From assembly GCA_947493005.1 (NCBI GenBank), contig CANLOY010000002.1, positions 186,001 to 250,000 of the forward strand: 64,000 nucleotides of DNA, written 5' to 3'. A program made the position numbers and the translations under genes. Below the pieces are notes generated by a model that was not told where the DNA came from, did no database searches, and saw only the letters and a program-made list of their open reading frames with translations. Every line of letters starts with the position of its first letter. The stretch's first letter is position 1. Of this stretch, positions 1 to 8,366 are shown piece after piece. The stretch is from an uncultured Roseivirga sp. Lineage in GTDB: Bacteria > Bacteroidota > Bacteroidia > Cytophagales > Cyclobacteriaceae.

Positions 1-38
1 TTAACAAAATCAAGCTCTTAGCCTTTGCTGGCTATAAA

Positions 39-3000
39 CTAAATTTCCATTTTCTCCAGTACTTCGGAACGACTTGTAACCCCTAGTTTTCCGTATAGGT
101 TTTTGATATGAAATTTAACGGTATTGGTAGATATGAAAAGTTGTTCACCAATTTGAGCATTAGTCAAACGTTTCTTTAAAAGTTCCATTACCTCCACCTC
201 TCGTTCAGAAAGGTCGTATTTCTTTGAGAGTATCGATACATCCACTAGCTCTGAAGATTCAGCTACACTTTTAAATTCTCTCAGAATCTTAATTCTGTTT
301 TCGAGAATATTTTTTATTCGCGCCAAAAACTCAGAAGCACTAAAAGGTTTGGTCAAATAGTCATCAATTCCCAAGGTTAATGCAAACAGCTTATCCTCTG
401 GTTCTGCTCGGGCTGTTAACATAATGAGTGAAATTTTGTGCAGTGTTTCATCTTGCTTAATTGCTTCAAGCAATTCAAAGCCATCCATTACTGGCATCAT
501 TACATCAGAAATGACTATATCTATTTGAGAAGATTTTAGAGTTTCCAGTGCCACCTTCCCATTTTCAGCTTGTTTGATCTCAAAATATGGATTGAGGGTT
601 TGTGCAATAAACGCCCTCATTTCCGGATGGTCTTCTGTTATTAGTAATACGGGTTTATCCACATTGAAACAAACCTTGTACTTTGATATTGTTTCTTTCA
701 AAGCCATTTCCAGGTGCTCACTATCAGTAGTTGCTAATGGCACCAAAGTAGTTTCCTTGACCTCTATAACAGGCAATTGAAAAACAAATTCGCTCCCTTT
801 ACCATAATCACTTTGCACTGTTAAATTACCATTGTGCAAAAGTGCCAGTTCTCTGGCCAATGCCAGTCCAATACCTGTTCCACCTTCTGCTTTTTTCCCT
901 GGTTGTTCTGATTGGTAGTAGCGATCGAAAATAAAAGGAAGGTCATTGACATGTATTCCTTCTCCATCATCTTTTACCGCAAAGAATACTCTGTTGGAAT
1001 CATCCTGGTGATGCCCTACAGAAACTGAAACCTCTCTTTTTGCAAACTTCAATGCATTGGACAGTAGGTTGCGAATCACTTTACCACACTTGTTTTCATC
1101 CAACAAAATGGTGTAGTCATCTTTAAGCTGAAAGTCAAAGCGCAAAGATATTCCTCTCTTATCAAAGCCAGTTCTGTAATCTTTCAAAAGGTCATTTAAA
1201 AACTCCTTTATACTGACTGGGTTTTCGACCAATTTGAGCTTTCCGGCCTCCAGTTTACCCAAATCCAGAATCTCTTCTACTAATGAAAGTAAGCTGACAC
1301 CATTTCGTTGAGCTGTTTTTAGGGTTTCCCTTATTGATTCATTCTCAATTTCTCCATTATGAATTAGCGACTCTAATGGAGCATTAATCAGAGTGAGCGG
1401 TGTCCTTAACTCATGAGAAATATTGGCAAAGAACCTGGACTTGACTTTATCGAGTTCTTTCAACCTGTCAGCTTGTTTTTGAATGAGTTCAGTAGCTTTC
1501 TCTGCCTCTTCTTTTTGCAGCCTTATTTCTTCAGTTCTCTCTTCAATGAGTTTTTCTAACTCCTTTTTTTCACGAACCAGTCTTCTTTCATTTAATTTAA
1601 TCAGTAACCAAACAAACCAAACAACAAGCATTCCATAAACTATGTATGCCAGGGTAGTAAAGTACCAAGGCGTCATGATGGTAAATGAATACTCATCGAT
1701 TTCACTGATCTGTCCATATAAATTTCTGGCCCTTACTTTAAACGTATAGTCGCCATGAGTAAGGTTTGTATAATTTCGATTTGACTCTGTGGTCCAGGAT
1801 GACCAACTATCCCCAGAGCCTTCCAAATAACTTTGGTATTCCGTCCTTTCAGCTTGGTCAAACCAAGTTGCTGAATAATTAAACCTGATTGCATTTTCAC
1901 TCTCTTCCAGCTCGACATTCTGAGTGACATCAGCTCCGGAAAATATCAAAGAATCGTTCTTATTAGAGATTTTGACACCTCTTATATGTGTTCGAAAATC
2001 TGAATCCGTTTTTGCCTGCATATCTGTAGCTACATGTTTTATGCCATAGCTGGCAATCCACAGATCACTTCCTCCAAAAGAAGATACTGCTTCAGAATTG
2101 TGACTATAAATGCGTGGAAAAGGATTGAAATTGTGCTTATAAGCTGCACCGTCTTTATAGAGGATAGATTTACCTCTTTCCACAAGAGATACGTAAACAT
2201 TTCCTTCGTTGATTTCTGCAAATCTAAAAATGTAATCATCATCCAGATATGGTTTAAACCTTTCTATTTCTTTAAAGACATCCTGATCATCATCATACTT
2301 ATATACTCCACTACCAGTGGCAAAGTATAGGCCATCACTATGTCTGAAGACACGGTTTTTCTGCACATCCGGCAAGCCTTCTTCTATTCCGTATGTTTTG
2401 ATCGACAGGACTGTATCTCGAGATTGATTCATATGAACTTTATATATTCCAGTTCCTGAATCGGAAACCCAAATATCCCCCTGCTCAGTCTGCTCCAGAA
2501 AATCAACAGATTGATTAAACCCTTTTATTTGATGCTTATAAGCCCATTCTCCTCCTTTTTTCTCCAACAGGTGCAAATGTCCTTCTACACTACCCACTAT
2601 CACCTGATCTTGATGCTGCATGGCCACTACTGCCCAGATTCGTTCTCGATTATAAAGGTTTTTCAACCCTCTATTGGTCACCAGGTTTACACCATCATTT
2701 CCCATGGCAAAAAAATCTTCCCCTTTACTCACAAATATCCAGGCGCGTTCTTCAGATTCACCTAATGGCTTAAAGGGTTTATAGTTTCCAATTTTTTGCC
2801 AGGGAGAATTATCATCTTTATATAGTACTCCATTTACGGTTGCCAAATATGTTCTACCATTATGTCTGGCCAAGTTTAAAACATATCGAGAAACACCATG
2901 GCGTTCGTCAATACTGGTAATTGGAGAGTTGATAATTACCTGAGTAATCCCGCCCTCTTGTGTAATCCAAAGTGTATTATCTCTGTCTATCAATAGGTCA

Positions 3001-3926
3001 GTAACCCAACCATTACCAGCTAAGCCAGTACTCATATCTAATTTTTGGATCAAACGGCCTGATTTATCGATGATCATGACTCCGGCATACTCAGTGCCAA
3101 TTGCATAGTAGCGATCTTTAATATTGACCGCTGCAGTCCCTTTTGCAGACTTTAAAAAATCAGATATTTCAGTGTCAAACTTTATCAGTTGTTCAAAATC
3201 GAAAATGTAAAAACCATTTTCTCTGGTCAGTATCAATAACCTATTCTCATCATACCTAAGTATTTTTCGAATATGAATATTCTTAAGTAGCTCTCCATGT
3301 GGCACCAGTTTCAGTTCATTGCCTTCCATTCTGAGCAGTCCTTTCTCATAATCATTAATGTAATATTGATCATCTACTTTATCGGCCTTACCAAAGCGCT
3401 GCGATGAGAATAATGAGACACTATCTGATTTGATATGATAAACTATCAGACTTTTTGAGGATTTGTAAATGACTCTATCATCAACAAATTCCACACCCAT
3501 AATACGTCCTTTACCTTTAAGCCCCTCTGGTACAAGAGATAATACAGAGTGAAAGATCATTTCTCCCAACTCATTGGGTTCCATATATCCAAAATCTGAT
3601 TGACTGACGACATAAACACGGTGATTTGACCCTATAGCTACTCCAGTGATATTATCATCCGAAATTGTATTATCAACTCGCCAAGTGGTTCCATCAAACT
3701 CAACCACGCCTGTCACACTTGCAAAATAAAGTAGTCCATTTTCGGCCTGATCAAGCGCATGTACTTGTTGGTGAATATTGATATCCTTGGATAAATAAGT
3801 ATTGATGAATGGCGTACCTGTTTCCTTTATTACAAAGGGCTTATTTTGAGCTAAGGCACAAACATGAGAAGATAGCAACGTACCAAGTAATAAAACTATA
3901 AGTTTAGCCTGTTGTTTTCTGTACAT
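39..3926 (-). CDS. Hybrid two-component regulator (Reg_prop/Y_Y_Y sensor, kinase, receiver, LuxR-type HTH)
   Basis: A 1295-residue one-protein two-component system. An N-terminal signal sequence ends near ALAQ. Reg_prop-type beta-propeller repeats fill roughly residues 40-670, followed by a Y_Y_Y domain (about 675-745) and one membrane helix (about 752-775). The cytoplasmic part holds a coiled linker, a HisKA box (FFANISHELRTPL, His near 838), a HATPase with GTGIGLAL, a receiver domain (SDVMMPVMDGFE, Asp near 1138) and a C-terminal LuxR/GerE helix-turn-helix (NAQIGEQLFISTNTVKFHIK, about 1230-1295). Family knowledge: such proteins sense a periplasmic ligand, often a glycan, and act directly as transcription factors. 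Most Bacteroidota members end in an AraC HTH, so the LuxR-type end is a variant. No glycan-use locus lies beside it, so its ligand and targets cannot be read here. Confidence 0.93.
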   Translation of the reverse strand: MYRKQQAKLIVLLLGTLLSSHVCALAQNKPFVIKETGTPFINTYLSKDINIHQQVHALDQAENGLLYFASVTGVVEFDGTTWRVDNTISDDNITGVAIGSNHRVYVVSQSDFGYMEPNELGEMIFHSVLSLVPEGLKGKGRIMGVEFVDDRVIYKSSKSLIVYHIKSDSVSLFSSQRFGKADKVDDQYYINDYEKGLLRMEGNELKLVPHGELLKNIHIRKILRYDENRLLILTRENGFYIFDFEQLIKFDTEISDFLKSAKGTAAVNIKDRYYAIGTEYAGVMIIDKSGRLIQKLDMSTGLAGNGWVTDLLIDRDNTLWITQEGGITQVIINSPITSIDERHGVSRYVLNLARHNGRTYLATVNGVLYKDDNSPWQKIGNYKPFKPLGESEERAWIFVSKGEDFFAMGNDGVNLVTNRGLKNLYNRERIWAVVAMQHQDQVIVGSVEGHLHLLEKKGGEWAYKHQIKGFNQSVDFLEQTEQGDIWVSDSGTGIYKVHMNQSRDTVLSIKTYGIEEGLPDVQKNRVFRHSDGLYFATGSGVYKYDDDQDVFKEIERFKPYLDDDYIFRFAEINEGNVYVSLVERGKSILYKDGAAYKHNFNPFPRIYSHNSEAVSSFGGSDLWIASYGIKHVATDMQAKTDSDFRTHIRGVKISNKNDSLIFSGADVTQNVELEESENAIRFNYSATWFDQAERTEYQSYLEGSGDSWSSWTTESNRNYTNLTHGDYTFKVRARNLYGQISEIDEYSFTIMTPWYFTTLAYIVYGMLVVWFVWLLIKLNERRLVREKKELEKLIEERTEEIRLQKEEAEKATELIQKQADRLKELDKVKSRFFANISHELRTPLTLINAPLESLIHNGEIENESIRETLKTAQRNGVSLLSLVEEILDLGKLEAGKLKLVENPVSIKEFLNDLLKDYRTGFDKRGISLRFDFQLKDDYTILLDENKCGKVIRNLLSNALKFAKREVSVSVGHHQDDSNRVFFAVKDDGEGIHVNDLPFIFDRYYQSEQPGKKAEGGTGIGLALARELALLHNGNLTVQSDYGKGSEFVFQLPVIEVKETTLVPLATTDSEHLEMALKETISKYKVCFNVDKPVLLITEDHPEMRAFIAQTLNPYFEIKQAENGKVALETLKSSQIDIVISDVMMPVMDGFELLEAIKQDETLHKISLIMLTARAEPEDKLFALTLGIDDYLTKPFSASEFLARIKNILENRIKILREFKSVAESSELVDVSILSKKYDLSEREVEVMELLKKRLTNAQIGEQLFISTNTVKFHIKNLYGKLGVTSRSEVLEKMEI

Positions 3927-4282
3927 TTTGGAGTGTCAACATTAGAACTAGATGTGGTGGGTGTCTAATGCCTACAAGATAACTCGCTTATTCTTACAAG
4001 CAAAATATACATATTTTGAGTTGTGAGATACGCACCACCCCCACTCCTCTTCTTTTCAATCTGAGCTAGACGAAGAATCTTTACCTTAAAAACTACTAAC
4101 CAACCAATCCGGGAATTCTTTCGCTTGGATATTCTTCAGGCAGAAGATTATCCGAGCTCAGAAAGGCTATAGCGATAGAGGTTTGAGATAGAAGACGGAA
4201 GACATTAGGTATGAGACATTAGTTTCGAGATACTCAATCCCCACTACGCTCTACTCAATACCCATTCCTCGCAATTCAAACA
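3927..4282. other. Gene-free stretch with decayed short repeats
   Basis: 356 bases between two minus-strand genes with no convincing ORF. It must hold the promoter of the downstream regulator, but I see no clear TAnnTTTG box. The left half is AT-rich. The right half holds a hairpin (4124-4156), two copies of AGACATTAG (4200-4208 and 4214-4222) and two copies of ACTCAAT 21 bases apart (4232, 4253), each followed by a similar pyrimidine-rich stretch. This looks like a worn repeat element rather than coding DNA. Confidence 0.5.
4124..4156. repeat. Imperfect hairpin in intergenic spacer
   Basis: Left arm CTTGGATATTCTTC and right arm GAAGATTATCCGAG pair at 12 of 14 positions around the loop AGGCA. 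The central 13-mer CTTCAGGCAGAAG recurs in inverted form at 60261-60273, beside the tRNA-like genes, which suggests a dispersed repeat. It has no U-tract on either strand, so it is not a standard terminator. Confidence 0.5.
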
Positions 4283-7200
4283 CTAATTACCCTTTTTAAC
4301 TGGCCTCTTCCATCTTATCGGTGCAGCAGGTTCTGGTTTTAATTGAACCTCTTGTGTTTTCAAAAGCCTCATTGCTTCTTTTACAGCAGCCTCTAACTGA
4401 GGATCTTTGCCATTAATAACAAGTTTAGGTAATTGCTCAACTTCTATATCTGGTGCAATACCTATTCCTTCAACATCCCATTCGCCATCTATATTGTAAA
4501 ATCCTCCACGAGGTGCTACCATTCTTCCATTATCAATAAATGGTGGGGTGTCCCAGGTTCCTACCAAGCCTCCCCAGGTTCTTGTTCCAATCAAAGGGCC
4601 TATTTCCATTTGTTTAAACATGAAAGGTAATAGATCTCCTCCTGAACCAGCACGTTCGTTAATGAGCATCACTTTAGGACCCCAGATGCCTGCACTTGGC
4701 GAAGGAAAAGCTTTATGTCCTTCTATTCTACTATTAAAATAGCCATGTAATTCACGTGTCATCACATCTACCATATGATCTGCAGCAGAACCGCCACCAT
4801 TATTTCTTTCGTCAATAACAGCACCCTTTTTATGCTGTTGCGAAAAATAGTAACGGTTAAATGAGGTATATCCTCCATTTCCGGTGTTTGGCACATATAC
4901 ATACGCTAGTTTACCATCTGAGAGCTTGTCAACCAATTTTCGGTTTCCCTCAATCCAATCGGTCTGTCTTAAGCCCCTTTCACTACCAATAGCTCTAACA
5001 ATAACTCTTCTGGCACCATCTCTTTTTGGAGAGTCATTTACCAGCAATGTCACTTGTCTGTTGGCAGTACCTTCAAAATAGCTGAAGAAGTTTTGTGTGG
5101 TGGATACAGATTGACCATCTATCTCCAAAATATAATCTCCCTCATCTACATCAATACCTGGAATAGCCAAAGGAGCTGTCAGGTTAGGGTTCCAATCTAG
5201 CGAGGTAAATATTTTTTCAATTTTGAACCCATTCCGCCCTTTAACAATATCTGCCCCCAATAGGCCAACACGATCACTTGTCAAACGTGGATAATCTCCA
5301 CCTGAAACATAAGAATGACCTACTGCAATTTCACCACTGACGATATCTACAATGTAATTCAGGTCTGAACGATGTCTTACATGTTCCACCCAAGGCGAAT
5401 ACCATTTCCAAACATCATCCCAAGGTGCTCCATGCGTATTGTCAACATAGAGGAAGTCTCTCATATACCTCCAACCTTCTTTCAAAATTTGCTTGGCTTC
5501 AGCTTTCGGATCTACTTTTACTCTTACTCCATTTATGCTTAATCTACCATCATCAGGTTTCTTAGGTCCCCCACCAGTGGATACTATTCCCCAACTACCA
5601 CCGCTATTGTACAGCATGTGTTTTTTATTTGTTGAGACCACTCCGGTCCCAAATCGTGGTAGAAAAGTAATCGACTTCTGGTCTTTGATACTATACCTGT
5701 TCAGTTTGGTTCCTTCATTAGGCACTTGTTCTGTATAAAAGAATTGTCCTTTTTGTCCTGGTAACATGCTTATATAATTTCTGGCTGGAACTCTTATTGG
5801 GATTATTCTTGCTGCAATTCCCTCCATATCAATAACCACTGACAGTTCCTCTTTATCCTTTTTCTTTTCATCCTCTTCTACAGGTTCTTCATCACTTTTT
5901 GGTAAAAATGGAGACTTACCATCTTTCTTGAGTACAATAAGGTAAGGTACCCTGGTTACTGGCATATTATAGGAACTCATATCTAACCAACCGGTAGCCA
6001 TACCATAATCAGTACTTGCCAGAAAATACAAATACTCTCCGCTTTCGTCCCATACAGGAGAAATGGCATCTGCCATATGATCTGTTAATTGAAGAGTTTT
6101 TCCAGTTTCTATATTATGGGCCTTCACAGATTTGAATTGATTTTCCTGTTGCTGGACGTATGCTATCCATTTACTGTCTGGAGACCATTCTGGATTAAGC
6201 GAACGATTCGGGTGAGCAAACCGATCCGTATCTACCTTTTTAGCTTCTCCTGACTCTACATTAACATACCACAAGGCATAATCGGTATCTGTATATGCTA
6301 TATGCTCACCATCTGGTGACCATTGAGGTCTGAAATAGAAATTCTTGCTAGGCAACGAAATAGCTCTTGGGGTTTCTAACCCCATTTGGTCAGCTATCAT
6401 TAATTCATATTCACCGGATTGATCTGAAAACCAAGCTACTTTATCTCCTTTTGGCGACCAAAGCGGACTTCTGTCTGCATTATTGCTGGAATTCGTGAGG
6501 TTTCTCCAGTTTCCATCTTTTTTAGGAACCGTAAAAATGTCTCCTCTGAATTCAAAAATCGCTCTTTTACCTGTTGGAGAAATTTGCGCATTGCGCATTT
6601 GACCTGCCGAAGCATTTACCCAACGGGGTCTGCCCCAATTCATATCTCCAGCTACATTGATATTCAACTGCTTTGAACTTCCGTTAGAAGGATCCAAAAG
6701 ATGCAAGTAACCTCCTTGTTCATAAACTATACTACCTCCACCTGCATCAATATTCTTTACATCAAAATCTGAATGAAATGTAATCTGTTGCTCTTGCTTT
6801 GTTTTAGGATTAAAACTCCAGATGTTATTGGCATAATCTCTTTCAGACAGATAGTAAACAATACCATCTAACCAAACGGGACTTGTATGTCTTTCCCCGT
6901 CTGTTTGTGGGGTTTCAATCAAGTCATAGTTACGCATGTTAACAATCCAAATAGGTTTTGCCTGCCCTCCTCTATGATTTCTCCACTCAGGATCCCAAAA
7001 AGATATTTGTTGATATGCCATCCATTTTCCATCGTGAGAAATTTGACCATCAACTGCTCTGGGGATAGCTAATTCTTCAGGATGCCCTCCTTTTGGAGAC
7101 ACTGTGTAAAACTGAGATTCTTTTGTTGCATGCCCTCTTCTACCGGAGCTAAATAGTACTTCTCCTTTTGGACTCCAACCCGTCACATTATCAGCGGAAG

Positions 7201-7525
7201 GGTGCCAGGTCAACCTTTTTGGTTCGCCACCAGCAGATGGAATAACAAAGACATCTGTATTTCCATCGTACTGACCGGAAAAAGCAATCATGCTACCATC
7301 GGAAGAAAAATGCGGGCTTGTTTCACCGCCAATATTAGAGGTAAGTCGCTTGGCATTACCCCCGTTTTTATCTACCACCCAAAGGTCATTAGCATAGACG
7401 AATGCAATCTGAGAATCTGAAACTGTCGGTTGCCTTAATAGCATCGTCCCCTGTGCTTTCGCAAAAAAAGGTGTGAGGAGCAAAAGCAATGAACAAAACT
7501 GGAGTTTGAAGCTTGTCTTTATCAT
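4283..7525 (-). CDS. Tricorn-like S41 family peptidase (secreted)
   Basis: About 1080 residues. I chose the ATG at 7525 because it gives a clean signal peptide (MIKTSFKL, a hydrophobic core, then FFAKAQG); an in-frame ATG at 7546 adds seven residues. The N-terminal half carries WD40/TolB-like propeller repeats (SPDSKWIAYV, WSPKGDKVAWFSD), as in tricorn protease. A PDZ-like domain (GIDVDEGDYILEIDGQSV) and a C-terminal S41 catalytic domain follow; NERAGSGGDLLPF holds the likely Ser nucleophile near residue 961. An acidic, Lys-rich stretch (EEPVEEDEKKKDKEE) sits between the propellers. The family degrades peptides; here it probably works in the periplasm or outside the cell. It stands alone, convergent to nothing, with a 110-bp spacer to the divergent LOG gene. 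Confidence 0.93.
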   Translation of the reverse strand: MIKTSFKLQFCSLLLLLTPFFAKAQGTMLLRQPTVSDSQIAFVYANDLWVVDKNGGNAKRLTSNIGGETSPHFSSDGSMIAFSGQYDGNTDVFVIPSAGGEPKRLTWHPSADNVTGWSPKGEVLFSSGRRGHATKESQFYTVSPKGGHPEELAIPRAVDGQISHDGKWMAYQQISFWDPEWRNHRGGQAKPIWIVNMRNYDLIETPQTDGERHTSPVWLDGIVYYLSERDYANNIWSFNPKTKQEQQITFHSDFDVKNIDAGGGSIVYEQGGYLHLLDPSNGSSKQLNINVAGDMNWGRPRWVNASAGQMRNAQISPTGKRAIFEFRGDIFTVPKKDGNWRNLTNSSNNADRSPLWSPKGDKVAWFSDQSGEYELMIADQMGLETPRAISLPSKNFYFRPQWSPDGEHIAYTDTDYALWYVNVESGEAKKVDTDRFAHPNRSLNPEWSPDSKWIAYVQQQENQFKSVKAHNIETGKTLQLTDHMADAISPVWDESGEYLYFLASTDYGMATGWLDMSSYNMPVTRVPYLIVLKKDGKSPFLPKSDEEPVEEDEKKKDKEELSVVIDMEGIAARIIPIRVPARNYISMLPGQKGQFFYTEQVPNEGTKLNRYSIKDQKSITFLPRFGTGVVSTNKKHMLYNSGGSWGIVSTGGGPKKPDDGRLSINGVRVKVDPKAEAKQILKEGWRYMRDFLYVDNTHGAPWDDVWKWYSPWVEHVRHRSDLNYIVDIVSGEIAVGHSYVSGGDYPRLTSDRVGLLGADIVKGRNGFKIEKIFTSLDWNPNLTAPLAIPGIDVDEGDYILEIDGQSVSTTQNFFSYFEGTANRQVTLLVNDSPKRDGARRVIVRAIGSERGLRQTDWIEGNRKLVDKLSDGKLAYVYVPNTGNGGYTSFNRYYFSQQHKKGAVIDERNNGGGSAADHMVDVMTRELHGYFNSRIEGHKAFPSPSAGIWGPKVMLINERAGSGGDLLPFMFKQMEIGPLIGTRTWGGLVGTWDTPPFIDNGRMVAPRGGFYNIDGEWDVEGIGIAPDIEVEQLPKLVINGKDPQLEAAVKEAMRLLKTQEVQLKPEPAAPIRWKRPVKKGN

Positions 7526-7657
7526 TTGGTTGAATTTATAGCACATAATGTATGAAAAAAGGAATTCATAAAATATTACAATTCATTTCAGCGGTTCCCT
7601 GACCTTCTAAGCATTTTTCAGTAGATTAAAGAATTATAACCAAGCCATATAGGAGTC

Positions 7658-8245
7658 ATGCAGAAGATTAAAAAGGTTTGTGTTTACTGCGCGTCCAGTG
7701 ACAAAATAGATAAAAAGTACTTTGAAGCTACACGAATTATAGCCAAAGCACTGGTAAAGAATAATACTACTGTAGTTTATGGTGGAGGTGCCAGAGGACT
7801 GATGGGAACTTTGGCAGATACTGTAATCGAAGAAAAAGGGAGAATCATTGGCATTATGCCCCATTTCATGAAAGAGGTCGAATTCCATCATAAGGATGTC
7901 AATGAATTTATCTTCACCGCAGACATGCACGAAAGGAAAAAGCAATTTATGGTCGGTGTTGATGCCTTGATTACATTGCCGGGAGGGTGTGGCACCTTTG
8001 AAGAACTGATGGAGGCCATAACACTAAAACGTTTGGGGATATTTACCAAACCAATAGCTATCCTTAATCTTAATGGCTATTACGATGATCTGCTAAAAAT
8101 GCTTGATAAGGCAATAAATGAAGGATTTCTCAGCGAAAAACACAGACCAATATGGACAGTATTTTCTGACCCTGGCAAAGTAATTGAAACAATACAGAAT
8201 AGCGAGCCTTGGTCGAGTGAAGCTATTAAGTTCGCTCAAGTTTAA
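7658..8245 (+). CDS. LOG family protein (TIGR00730 Rossmann-fold, nucleotide 5'-monophosphate phosphoribohydrolase type)
   Basis: 195 residues, the usual length for the family. It shows the N-terminal VCVYCASSDK motif, a GGGARGLMG glycine loop, and the diagnostic PGGCGTFEEL (PGGxGTxxE) motif with ELMEAITLKRLGI after it. Family members hydrolyse cytokinin riboside or other nucleoside monophosphates to free base and ribose 5-phosphate; in bacteria the physiological substrate is often unknown. AGGAG sits only two bases before the ATG, too close for an ideal ribosome site. It is divergent from the protease and followed by a 120-bp AT-rich gap, so it is probably transcribed alone. Confidence 0.93.
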   Translation: MQKIKKVCVYCASSDKIDKKYFEATRIIAKALVKNNTTVVYGGGARGLMGTLADTVIEEKGRIIGIMPHFMKEVEFHHKDVNEFIFTADMHERKKQFMVGVDALITLPGGCGTFEELMEAITLKRLGIFTKPIAILNLNGYYDDLLKMLDKAINEGFLSEKHRPIWTVFSDPGKVIETIQNSEPWSSEAIKFAQV

Positions 8246-8366
8246 GATTATTTACAATATTTTTTTGGACTATGCTTAGACGCTTCTTCAAATGATTCAA
8301 TCAATTCATTCTAATGATTTGCATAAATGTAGAAAATGCTGAAATTCCCATTTGAAAAGTGCCATA

